From: Hybos culiciformis
Taxonomy: Eukaryota > Arthropoda > Insecta > Diptera > Hybotidae
DNA: 64,000 nucleotides
Direction of reading: 5' to 3'
Assembly: GCA_964007475.1 (NCBI GenBank)
Contig: OZ023275.1
Span: forward strand, 33,723,381-33,787,380
Shown: positions 54,610-64,000 of the stretch, piece after piece
How positions within the stretch are numbered: position 1 is the stretch's first letter
Layout: every line of letters begins with the position of its first letter
Made by a program: the position numbers and the translations under genes
Notes under the pieces: model-generated
The model's database searches: none
Told to the model about the DNA's origin: nothing
What the model saw: the letters and a program-made list of their open reading frames with translations, nothing else

Positions 54610-57305
54610 AATAGTTAACTGAAGATTATTTTAAAAATTACTCTATGGATTTAGTTTCCTCTAAATATCCTACTCATTTTGATACTTTTCATCAGAGTCG
54701 CACTTTCTTGGATTTCTTTATTGTAAATGATAGGAAGGATGTTAAATACAGAAATCAAATGTGGGTTCCATCTATATCTAAATATGCTTTGATTTTTATT
54801 TCTATTGATTTTCAAATTTCTAAACTACCACAACAATTTTCCTACAGAGATTATAATAATATTAACAATTAACATTGATGCCTTATTGCAATATTGTAGC
54901 TCATTGGATTTTAACTCCATCTATTCGACTAATAATGTTAACTTGCAACTTGATATTTTAAATGATATGGTTAAAGACTTGTTTGAGCAATTTGATCCGT
55001 TAAAGACTATACAGATTAAAAATAGGGCTTGGTTGGAATCAGGTGCGTTAATAGATGCTAAAAATCGTAGAAATTTAGCGTTTAAGTCTTATCTGGAATG
55101 TAAAGATGATGAAAGATGGAAAATTTTTTGTATGCATAGGAACAAGGTAACTACGATTATAAGGAAGGAAAAGTATCAGGAGGGGTTAAGGAGATTTACC
55201 GGGAAGGAAACAACTAAGGAACTGTGGAATAAGATAAATGCTTGTGGTTTAAGTAAGGAAGGAAGTGATGGAAGCAAATTGTTGGATTCTAATGAATTGA
55301 ATAAATTTTTTGTTGCAAGCCAAGTGGGTGGTATGGGAGAAAGGACTGACACTGATATTGAAGAAAACTTAGATGCATTATCCTTTAGAAATATTGATGC
55401 TGATGAACTATTTGCTGCTCTTAAATCTATTAAATCTAGTACTACTCGTATTGATGGAATCTCCATCATATTTGTGAAGATCATTTTTCCGGCGTTTGGA
55501 GCCCATTTTTTAAGATTATTTAATACTATTATAATGACGTCTACTTTTCCATGTGCGTGGAAGGTGGCGAAAGTTATTTCCATTCCGAAAATTAAAAACC
55601 CAGTAAATCTGTCCGACTATAGACCGATTAGTATCTCACCTTCTTTATCAAAGGTTTTTGAAAAAGTGTTAAAGTTACAAATATGTGATATGCCGAAAAT
55701 TAAAAGTGGTATTATATCAACTCAATCTGCATATAGAAAGGGGTTCAGTACAACAACAGCAATGTTAGATCTTACGGAATCTATTAGAGCAAATATGGAT
55801 AAAAAGTGTATTTCAATTTTATTATTGTTGGATTTCAGTAATACCATAAGTCACTATAAGCTTTGTTTCGAGTTAAAAAAAATTTTTGTAATTTAATTTA
55901 CTCATATCTTTCGAATAGATTTCAATATGTATCTATAGATAATATTGCATCTGATTTGCTTCCTTTGTATAGGGGTGTCCCTCAGGGATCGGTTTTGGGA
56001 CCCTGGCTTTTTATTCTTTTCATTAATGATTTGCCTAGTATTTTGGTTCAGCCGTTGGTACACATTTTTGCTGATGATGTTCAGCTGCTTTACTTCACCC
56101 CATTACGATCACAATCGGAATGTGTTCATCGAATTAATGAGGATCTTCATATTATTGAGTTGTGGGCAACAGAAAATGAATTAATATTGAATCCGAATTA
56201 AACTCAGGCTGTTGCTTTTTTTAATAGTAAAATTTCTGACAAATTGGACTCTTTATATTTACAGGGTAATCAGATGCAATATAGGACAAAGGTGAAAAGT
56301 TTGGGTTTTGTATTGGATGAGTGTCTGACATGGGAGGATCAGATAAATGCAGTAATTTTTACACTCAGAAAACTTTTCGGTCTAAATCAATACGTACCTT
56401 TAGCTATTAAGAAACTGCTGATAAATGCTCTTGTGAAACCATTCTTTTTATATGGATGTGAACTTTTTTCAGGAACTGTAGGCTATAGAATGGAAAGACT
56501 GAAAGTGTGTTTCGATTCGGCGTTAAGGTTTGGCTATGGTCTGAGCAGATATGATAGAAATCTGGATGAGGTAGCACGTGATTTTTGGGGCACTGACTAC
56601 CATAATTTTTTAAAAATGAGAAACATCATTCTGCTTTTTAAAATAATAAAAAACAAATCGCCTGATTATCTTTTTGATAGACTTATTTTTGCTACACAAC
56701 CAAGATATCCGTTAAATTTGAATAGAATTATGGATTTATCATTTTTTAATAGGAATATAAGAACTTGGAATATCTTAACCTTTAAGGATGAAATGTCAAT
56801 AGCTATATTTGTGACCAAGCTTAAAGTTTTTTTGAATCAGTAGAATGTTTGTGGTAGTCTATTAGATAGTTGAATATGGTGTTCCAAAAGTTTAGAATGG
56901 GTGCAGTTGGCTGAGGCTGGAAAAAGGGGTGGATTGTGAACATTATGCATTATGCCTAATCCTAATTAAATTTGTTTTTTTGTGGTATTGTTATTATTAT
57001 TTTTATTATTTGTTATTTTAGTTTATTTATTATTTCATATTAGTTTTTTAGGTTTTTTTTTGGTTCATTATATAATAATAATATAGCTGCGTAATATAGC
57101 AGTATCGATATGGAATATGAATATGAAAATGCATGGAATGTATGTATTATGTATTTTTTGATGAACATTTTATTTTGTTTTTGATAAATAGTTTGATAAA
57201 TGGTAGTTGAAATAGTTTGATTTGTATTTTATTTTATATGTAATGTTATTTTTAATTATTAATTAGAATGGTTTTTTATTGTAATATGAATAAATAAATA
57301 AAAAA
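54610..57305 (+). mobile_element. Jockey-like non-LTR retrotransposon, 5'-truncated
   Basis: The element begins within an endonuclease C-terminal region (54645-54872) and continues through reverse transcriptase to a poly-A-like AATAAATAAATAAAAAAAAA tail at about 57285-57305. It is inserted into the inverted fourth unit copy, which resumes directly after the tail. Frame breaks at about 55870 and a stop at 56199-56201 make it inactive. Confidence 0.85.
54862..56843 (+). pseudogene. Reverse transcriptase of Jockey-like element (broken)
   Basis: The first open segment (to 55896) carries WKVAKVISIPK, LSDYRPISISPSLSKVFEKV, QSAYRKGFSTTTAM and motif A (LLLDFSNTISH). A frameshift follows. The second segment (about 55863-56201) has the RGVPQGSVLGPWLF and FADDVQLL boxes and ends at a TAA replacing a sense codon. 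The third (56205-56843) holds the thumb and C-terminal region (VKSLGFVLDECLTWEDQI, ALVKPFFLYGCELFSG). The clade is Jockey/CR1-like; a precise assignment needs phylogeny. Confidence 0.85.
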
Positions 57306-57549
57306 AAAATAACTCAAGATCATATTATATCATAATATTAAATTTCAGGCCAGTTTTTCTAAATTCCTGAATTTTTGAAATCTTTCATTCCAAAAAATTT
57401 CTTTTCTTAAATACGGTATTAAAAATTTAAAAATTCGATGTCACTGTGAAATATCGATAAAATCCAGAGTTAAAAATAATTTAGATCATCAGTTACACCT
57501 TAACAGTAATTACAGTTATACAGCAGTGTTACAGTATTACATTTTTTTT

Positions 57550-57868
57550 GGCGAAGTGCAATAACTCATCGGTACTTAACTCATCGGTCGATTTTGGATA
57601 AGTTATATCCATTTTAACTCATCCGAAAATTGGCCGATGAGTTATATCCTTTGGAATGACATAACTCATCCACCTCAATGCTTATTTGTGACAAACACTA
57701 CGGTACTTATTCCTTGGCCGATGATTGGCCCCATTTTTGTGTTAGCAGTAGAGGGAGTGTCCCAGAACGAGAAAAGGGGGCGGACAAACACTACAGTACT
57801 TATTCCTTGGCCGATGATTGGCCCCATTTTTGTGTTAGCAGTAGAGGGAGTGTCCCAGAACGAGAAAA
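57550..57868. mobile_element. Mutator-type fold-back fragment with 100-bp tandem dimer
   Basis: The left end GGCGAAGTGCAATAACTCAT and the following 100 bp match the terminal repeat of the 712-1152 element. The interior holds a segment of about 100 bp duplicated in tandem (57674-57772 and 57784-57868: ACTTATTCCTTGGCCGATGA ... AGTGTCCCAGAACGAGAAAA). The right terminal repeat is missing, and the unit sequence resumes at the GPCR exon. Confidence 0.75.
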
Positions 57869-57870
57869 AT

Positions 57871-57990
57871 GGCCTAAAATGAGAAGTCATGCAACAACAG
57901 CATTTGTATTGTCATTATGTGTGTCGGATTTATTATTTTGTTCTTTTAGTATGCCATTAACAGCACACAGATATTTTAAAGAGATAAGTC
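57871..57990 (+). pseudogene. GPCR exon TM2, fourth copy, with ancestral 3' end
   Basis: In this orientation (+) it reads PKMRSHATTAFVLSLC, VSDLLFCSFSMPLTAHRYFK and E. Unlike the three tandem copies it retains TAHRYFKE after MPL, the expected TM2/ECL1 sequence of Tre1/moody-like receptors, followed by GAG|ATAAGT, a donor damaged by G-to-A. The 5' part of the exon was replaced by the fold-back. Confidence 0.75.
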
Positions 57991-58146
57991 TTTTGAAGTC
58001 TATCCATTTATATGACTTTTTATTTTTTAATTATTTTTATTAAATTATACTTCAATAAAAATAAAAGGTATCAGTTGTTTATTATAGACGAAAAATCGAG
58101 CCACTAACATTTGAATCGTTCTTTAAATCGTTTTATATGAATATAC

Positions 58147-58950
58147 TAGCTGTACCCGCACACACGTTGTTGTGGAACACACGTTTTAAGTGAAATTTTT
58201 GTTGTCAGATTTATGAAGAATTATAGGAGCTAGTTATTTTATAAATTTGGGAAAATATCTAAGAAGAATTAATATTTATCATTTCTACTTATTCAACACT
58301 TAAATTGAAGTAATCGAATGATATCCTTCCCTTAAACAGGTTTCCAAACCAAACCAAATTTTTGTTTTTATCCATTTCCTCTTTTTATGAATCAAATTTG
58401 AATGAAATTGGAATAACTTTTGCAGTCCTCCCCGGTAGGGATTTCTGGGTAGGGTGCCATTCAAATTTTAAAATAGCCTATAACGACCCCGAGACAAAGA
58501 GACGGTGTAAATTTCGAAACGATCGGTTGAGTGGTTTAGTTTTTAATATTTTGTAGTAATAAAGTAATTGATTTCTATATATTCGAAGAGATCCCCTAAA
58601 AAGATTGGGCGAAATTTTTTGTTACGAAATTCGTGTGTCATTTTTATGTACCAAATTTAAATGAAATCGGACAAAATTTTGAAGTCATCCCCTAGGGCAG
58701 GCGGTCAATAAATTTTTTGTTACGAAATTTATGTGTAATCATTTCCTCTTTTTACGTGTCAAATTTGAATGAAATCGGACGAACTTTTGAAGTCCGCCCC
58801 CTGGGGAGGTCGCTGAGTAGGAGGTTCACAAATTTTTTGTTACGAAATTGTGTGTAATTATTTCCTCTTCTTACGTACCCAATTTTAATGAAATCAGACG
58901 AACTTTTAAAGTTTGCCCCAGGGAGGTCCCTGGATAGGAGGTCAACAAAA
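58147..58950. repeat. Dispersed repeat with 120-bp tandem modules
   Basis: It starts CTAGCTGTACCCGCACACAC, a motif at the edge of many insect dispersed repeats (recalled, not checked). From about 58350 there are roughly four degenerate modules of about 120 bp: TTTCCTCTTTTTACGTxxCAAA, TTTGAATGAAATCGGACGAA, CTTTTGAAGTCxxCCCC, and GGGxAGGxCxxxxxxTAGG. The 64-codon frame at 58362-58556 is repeat-derived. Confidence 0.6.
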
Positions 58951-59470
58951 CTAAAGTTCGTTGAACTTTAGTTTAGGTTTGTACTTTATAAATTTTTCTT
59001 TTTTTTTTCTTTTTGTATTTTTATATTAATGATCCATAAATACTCTCACTTTTTCTTTTTTCTCATTATCATATAGTAATATTATATTAAAAAAGTAAAA
59101 TAGTAATAAGCAGTAGTAATATTTTATATAATAGTGTAAGGTTGTTCTTCAAATTATTTGTGTATTTTAAATTATTTAAATTTGTGAGTTAATATTTTAT
59201 TTATTTTATATATTTATTTTTTAATGTCTATGTCAAGTAATGTGCAGTTTTCATTTTAAATTTTTAGACGAACTATCTTAAAATAATCAAGGTATGATAT
59301 TAGTTGTAGATTAAGTTTAAGATTATAATTCTGAGTTTTTTAAAATCAAATATTTCTTTATATATTATGTAGCCCTGAAGAAGTTTCAAAACAAGAAACG
59401 AAATATATTGGCAGTAGATTAAAAAAAGATAAACAATTCGTTTTATTTTTATCCTCATCCTCAAAAAAAC
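58951..59470. other. AT-rich segment, nothing recognised
   Basis: No gene was found on either strand. It separates the tandem-module repeat from the (TAA)-type tail of the I-like element. Confidence 0.45.
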
Positions 59471-59889
59471 AATTAAAAATATTATTATTATTATTAATAG
59501 TTTATTGAAAAATAAATTTTTACAAAATAAACTTAATTTAGAGCACTAACTATCTTAAGTCTACGGCTCCTATCTAGTTTTTTATGTTACATTATTATAT
59601 TAGTTTGAATATTAAAGTGTATTGTTTAGTTATAATATGAATATAGTTTGAGATGTTTTGATATGTTTATTGTGTGAATATGGTTTTAATTGGATTTTTT
59701 TAGATTTTAGATGAATGAATTTATGAATTATGAGTTTTATCTACTAGATTGAATTTGATAATTTTGTTGATTGAAGAAATTTGTTTATTGATTTTATGTT
59801 TTTTAATGTGGGATTTTTTAGTAATTCTGTAGGTGAGTTAATGTTTGTTAATAATATGCTTCTTTGAGTGTGGAACAATTTGCAGCTTT

Positions 59890-60645
59890 CTAGGATGTGT
59901 AGCACGTTGACATTCGATTTGCATAGTGAGCACTTGAGCAGTAAGGGCGATCAATGTTTTTATTTAAAATATGTTCATGTGTGATTTTTGTATGTCCTAG
60001 TCTTAAACGTATAAAATTTCTTATTTGTCTTTTTGATGTGTTGGGGAAAGTTGGACCTTCACCAGTTGGATTCATTAATGTATATGTGGATGTTTGTTGA
60101 CTCCATTCTTCAGCAATTTCGATGAGATGATGTTTGTTGACGTATTTCAGGATATCTTTTTTGTTGATATAATTTTCATCGAAAAAGATGGGTGATAAAT
60201 GACATTCCTTAGCCTTTTTGTCTGCAGCAGTATTTCCTTTAATGTTCGCATGTCCAGGGATCCACATAAGTTTAATTTTTTTACTCTTTGATATTAATTT
60301 ATCTCTAATATCATTTATGATTGGAGTTCTGTTTGTGATGTTTAGGATTGCTTGCAATACTGAGTAGCTATCTGTACAAACAATAAATTTGCCTTTTTGG
60401 TGGCAAGAATATTTTAAAGCGTTTAATATTGCTTGTGCTTCAGCTTGAAATATTGATGAGATGTTGTTCACTAATCCGATTTTTATAATTGATTCATCTG
60501 CGTTGATTACAGCGAACGATGTGGAATGTTCACATTTGGAGCCATCGGTGTATACGAGTTTCCAGTTTTTTTGAATTAGAGGTGAGGTAATTTCCAGGAA
60601 TAACTTTTGATAAGTTTCATTAGTTGTGTCGGATTTTTTTTGCAT
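59890..60645 (-). pseudogene. RNase H domain of I-like element
   Basis: The 251-codon frame has RNase H motifs KLVYTDGSK (first Asp), FQAEAQAILNAL (Glu), VCTDSYSVLQAI (Asp) and WIPGHANIKGNTAADKKAK (His and last Asp). All catalytic residues are present. It continues into LGHTKITHEHIL-type sequence and a degraded CCHC-like end. It is separated from the reverse transcriptase by frame breaks, so it is not expressed as one protein. Confidence 0.85.
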
Positions 60646-60859
60646 GCTAGGGTGGTGTTTATAGTATTTTTATCTAAATTCCATGGTGGATGTAAGGTTT
60701 TTTGACATTTTTTTATATCTAATGCAATATCCAGTTTTTTTCCATATATGTTTGCAATATAATGTTGATTTCAATTTGGGAGTTCTTTTTCTTTTTTTTT
60801 GTGCAGTTAAATCGTCTTTGATTACGGAATTTTTGGAAGTGACTATTTTCGGTATAATT

Positions 60860-62397
60860 CTAAGTGTTAGTAACTGCCTTCTTTCTTCTATGGTGGGTAG
60901 TCCCGCTTCCTTCAGTAGAGATTGTATCGGAGTTGTCCGAAAAGCTCCCAAAAGCTGCACGAATCGCAGCGTTGTATGGTGTTTTTATTTTAATTAAGTT
61001 GGTTTTTGATACATGATTTCCATATATTATCAGCCCATAGTCAATTTTTGATAAAATGGTTGCTTTTATAACTTTTATTATCGAATTTACGAGTGCTTTG
61101 CTTTTATTATTTGATATCCATTTTATCAAATTCAATCTAGTGTTTAAAGTGTTTTTTAAATAATCGATATGTGTTTTGAAGGTGTATTTTGAGTCGAAGT
61201 ATAAGCCTAAAATTTTTAAAGTATTTACATTAGTGATTTCAATATTATTTATTTCAAATTTAAAATTATTACATTTGTGTTTTTTACATATATGTAGATG
61301 ATTGCACTTATTATATGAAATGATGGAACCAGACAAATCGGACCACTCTTTGATTTTATTAAAGATAATTTTTAAATTAGTTTTAATTTTATTTATACAT
61401 TTTATTTTGAAAAATAAGTAGAAATCATCTGCATATATGTTATGTTTTATAATTGTGTTATGTTGAGTTACAATATTGTTAAGTTTGTTAAATCTAATCA
61501 AAAACAGTATTACTGATATTGGTGATCCCTGAGGGATTCCGTTTTCCAGGGGATATGTGTTAGATAGGAAGTTATTTACTTTAACTCTTATTTTTCTGTT
61601 TTTGAGGAAGTTTTTTAAGTAATTTAATATTTTAGGCCCTATACCCCATGAAATTAGTTCTTGGCATACGATGTGTTCACCTATGCGGTCAAAAGCACGT
61701 TCGAAAACGATAACTAAAATAGATATGTGATTTTTTGTTGAGAGAGTGTTTGAAATGAAGTTATCAAGATGTAATAGAGTGTCTGTAGTGCCTTTTGAAT
61801 GTTGAAATGCGACTTGATTTTTATTTATTAAATTATTTCTTTCTGCGAGCCAGAATAGTCTGTTTGCAACAACTTCTTCTAGCAGTTTGCTTAGACATGA
61901 AATTAATGAAATCATTCTGTATCCCTCTACCTTAGTTTTTGTCTTATGTGGTTTATTGATGGGGATAATTGTTGCTGTTTTCCATTCATGTGGAATGAGA
62001 CCAGCAGAAAAAATATTATTGTACAAATTGCACAGTCGCTTTTTCATACAGAAAGGTAGGTTTTTTATCATGGGGTATGATATGCGGTCGAAACCTGGGG
62101 TATGCCCTTTTAATTTTGTTAACGCTGAATCAAGTTCAATAACGGAAATATTGTTTTCTATTCTTTCGCCTGCTTTTGACATTTTTAAGTTTTGAGTGGT
62201 AGTGTTGAATTCTATTTTATTTTTGTTAAAAATTGATGTAAATTGTGAGTTGTTCGCTTTGTTTGACCAGTAGTTTGCTAGAGTATTCGCAATGTCTGTT
62301 GGGTCTGTCAGCTTAGAGTTGTTATGTTCAATGATTTTGATGTTGGAGTTGCAGTATTTCCCGGAAAATGTATGTACACGACTCCATATTAACTTAA
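60860..62397 (-). pseudogene. Reverse transcriptase of I-like element, catalytic Asp lost
   Basis: An open frame of about 510 codons (the first codons, at 62398-62410, come from the inserted element) holds KLKGHTPGFDRISYPMIKNL, WKTATIIPINKPHKTKTKVE, YRMISLISCLSKLLEEVVANR, QVAFQHSKGTTDTL, GIPQGSPIS and YADDFYLFF. Motif A reads VIVFERAFDRIG, where the family has Asp at the second V (GTT instead of GAT). That residue binds metal, so the enzyme should be dead. The frame ends at 60860, and the linker continues in another frame (60670-60960). Confidence 0.85.
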
Positions 62398-63488
62398 GCC
62401 TTGTTGTCATATACAGGGCCGGCGAAACAGCCCCGCAAGCGCTGCGTGGCAGGGAAGCGCCAGCTTATAAGGGGCGCCAAAAAAAAATTAACCCTTTTCA
62501 TTAAATTTTCATTAAATTTTAAAGAATTTACGAATACTAATATAATTTCACAATTTACAGCAGGTTTGTTTTTAATTTTCACAAGTGCTGAGAGATCATT
62601 TTCTAAATTAAAATTAATAAAAACATATCTCAGGTCTACCATGTCGCAGCAACGAATTTCTGGGCTTGCCCTTATATCAATTGAACATGAGCTGCTTGAC
62701 CAATTAGATATATCGGATATAATTAATGACTTTGCTAGTGTAAAAGCTAGGAAAATTAAGTTTTAATTTAATAATTAATAATAATAATGAAGCAATATTA
62801 TTTTTAATTTATTATTTTTATTTTAAATAATAATTTATTTTTTATTTCGTTATTTTATTTTATAATTTTGTTTTGTTATTTAGTTTATCAATGAGTTGGT
62901 AATTTTTATTTGTTTTTGTATCTATATTAAATAAATAAAAAAAAACAAAAAAAATTCATTATGTTTGAATATTGAGCGCCAAAAAATTATTTCGCAGGGG
63001 AGCGCCAATTTTTTTTTCAATCGTAGCACCGGCCCTGGTCATATACAACTGAAACTGAAACTGAAACTGAATTCAGTACATTAGCAACTATAACTGAAAC
63101 AAAAACTTAATTTTGTAGAAATTTCCTTTGCAGCGACTGAAACTGAATTCAGTACATCAGCAACTGAAACTGAAACAAGTACTTTTGACTTGTTTCAGTA
63201 CTGAATAAAGACAGAAAAGTCAAAATAGGTTAATTTTTTTTTTTTAATTCGGTTTGTTGATTGTATTTTATTAAATTCGGTTTGGTGATTGTTTTTTTTT
63301 AAATTTTTTTTTTTAATTTTATTTAAAAATATAATGAATGTGAAGTTTGATGAAAAAAATGACGTTCAGTTTCTGTTCTATGTTGCAACTGCCTACTGAA
63401 ACTGAAACTTAATAAATGTACAACCGAACTGAAAATCAGTTTCTGTTTTAGTTTCAGTTTCAGTTTCAGTTGTATGTGACAACAAGGC
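62398..63488. mobile_element. TTAA-flanked inverted-repeat element rich in ACTGAA repeats
   Basis: Termini GCCTTGTTGTCATATACAAC and GTTGTATGTGACAACAAGGC are inverted repeats that continue into ACTGAA reiterations (AACTGAAACTGAAACTGAA against its complement at 63430-63470). TTAA is duplicated (62394-62397 and 63489-63492), as for piggyBac-type insertion. Removing the nested hAT leaves about 459 bp. It is inserted in the I-like element. No transposase is present. Confidence 0.75.
62414..63037 (+). mobile_element. hAT element remnant nested in the TTAA element
   Basis: The 624-bp element has ends CAGGGCCGGCG and GCACCGGCCCTG and an exact 8-bp duplication GTCATATA (62406-62413 and 63038-63045). 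It retains a transposase 3' end (62550-62766) with SAERSFSKLKLIKTYLRSTM, then RISGLALISIEHELLDQLD. This is the hAT C-terminal dimerisation region as found in ZMYM-type transposases. The rest of the transposase is deleted, so it is an internally deleted non-autonomous copy. Confidence 0.9.
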
Positions 63489-63492
63489 TTAA

Positions 63493-64000
63493 GTGGGGGT
63501 TTTCGGATTAATTTCCTTGCTTGAATTTTTTGATTTTTGAGTGCTGTTCTAAATTTACATCTTGCTTTTTTAAAATCTATTAAATTATTTGTGGTTGGAT
63601 GTTTTTTGTATGTGTACCAGGTTTTCTTTTTATTTTTGTTTAGTTCGTTTAGGTCGCTGTTCCACCAGGGAAGTTTTTTGTTTGTCGGGGGAAGGGTTGA
63701 TTGGGGGATGGCTATATTTGCAGCTTTTCTTATTATTTTTTTTATTTTCGCTGCCTCACTGTTTATGTTGTTATTAATAGAAATACTTTCATTTTCAATT
63801 AAAATAATTTTATTAAAATGGGGCCAGTCAGCTAGAGGGATTTTGAATTTAGGTTGAAATTTATAGTTTATATTTTGTTCGTGAGTTGTTTGTATTTTTA
63901 TAATAATTCGATAATATCACTGCCATGAAGGTCATTTTCTATTTTCCAAGTGCACAGTGGGAAGAGGTTAGAGGAGGATAATGAAAGGTCAACGTTCGTA
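63493..64000 (-). pseudogene. Endonuclease end and pre-RT linker of I-like element
   Basis: Minus-strand codons from the window edge encode LSSSNLFPLCTWKIENDLHG followed by SD, the C-terminal endonuclease signature (normally HGSDHFPI; here the frame is lost after GSD). Then come LPWWNSDLNELNKNKKKTW and KARCKFRTALKNQKIQARK leading to the TTAA insertion site. The plus-strand open frames here are shadows. Confidence 0.7.

Larger units (their letters stand above)
53180..58146 (-). repeat. Decayed fourth copy of the unit, inverted and interrupted
   Basis: Pieces match the reverse complement of the tandem unit in collinear order: 53180-53860 (unit about 5850-5160), 54148-54312 (DC-STAMP exon, about 4690-4550), 54313-54530 (about 3860-3660), 54540-54640 (about 2720-2630), 57306-57545 (about 2640-2400) and 57871-58146 (about 2040-1770). 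The gaps are filled by the AATGTCG array, a non-LTR element and a fold-back. It is more diverged than copies 1-3 and keeps ancestral segments that individual copies lost. Confidence 0.8.
59475..64000 (-). mobile_element. I-like non-LTR retrotransposon with RNase H (runs off right edge)
   Basis: On the minus strand, the end of an endonuclease domain (63900-64000: LSSSNLFPLCTWKIENDLHG) is followed by a pre-RT region with PWWNSDLNELNK (about 63640-63680) and KKARCKFRTALKN. Reverse transcriptase, RNase H and a 3' end with TAATAATAATAATA repeats (about 59475-59500) come next. An RNase H domain and a (TAA)n tail are features of the I clade. It is interrupted at 62398-63488 by nested DNA elements and has several frame breaks. 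Confidence 0.85.

Noticed and set aside
62401..62549. N-terminal part of the open frame upstream of the hAT transposase remnant
   Set aside because: The frame starts outside the element and runs through its terminal repeat. Only the part from about 62550 resembles transposase.

Overview
This is AT-rich eukaryotic nuclear DNA, almost certainly from an insect. The evidence is short GT-AG introns, gene fragments of insect or animal families (galectin, Tre1/moody-like GPCR, DC-STAMP domain/sneaky family), a Ty3/gypsy errantivirus with env, Jockey-like and I-like non-LTR elements, hAT elements and fold-back elements. A hymenopteran is possible but the sequence does not prove it. No bacterial features, CRISPR arrays or intact tRNA/rRNA genes were seen.

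The first 49.7 kb is a head-to-tail tandem array of one large unit. Copy 1 is about 1-20158, copy 2 about 20159-40679, and copy 3 runs from 40680 until it breaks at a 200-N assembly gap (49712-49911). Each unit carries, in order: the last exon of a galectin (+), two exons of a Tre1/moody-like GPCR (-), a long hairpin, exons of a DC-STAMP domain protein (+), tRNA-like repeats, a giant inverted repeat with a fold-back core, and the penultimate galectin exon of the next copy. In copies 1 and 2 an 8-9 kb errantivirus sits in the left arm of the giant inverted repeat. It has AGTG target duplications, 374-bp LTRs, and gag, pol and env. Copy 3 keeps the empty insertion site.

The host-gene remnants are broken in ways shared by all copies, such as a GPCR stop and a DC-STAMP frame break and stop. 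They are also broken in copy-specific ways: a galectin nonsense codon in copy 3, different DC-STAMP exons deleted in copies 1 and 2, and a 19-bp GPCR exon deletion in copy 3. Only the copy 2 galectin exons are free of visible lesions. The two errantiviruses have complementary damage: copy 1 has an open env but broken pol, and copy 2 has an open RT-RNaseH-integrase but a truncated env.

After the gap (49.9-64 kb) the layout changes. There are several fold-back arrays with related GC-rich cores and, at about 53.2-58.1 kb, a decayed fourth copy of the unit in inverted orientation. That copy is interrupted by a truncated Jockey-like element (about 54.6-57.3 kb) and a Mutator-type fold-back. A minus-strand I-like element with RNase H (about 59.5-64 kb, running off the edge) contains a TTAA-flanked inverted-repeat element, which in turn contains a hAT element. 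The main interest is how tandem duplication, nested transposons and palindromes have shaped the locus. I found no convincing evidence of a new enzymatic system.
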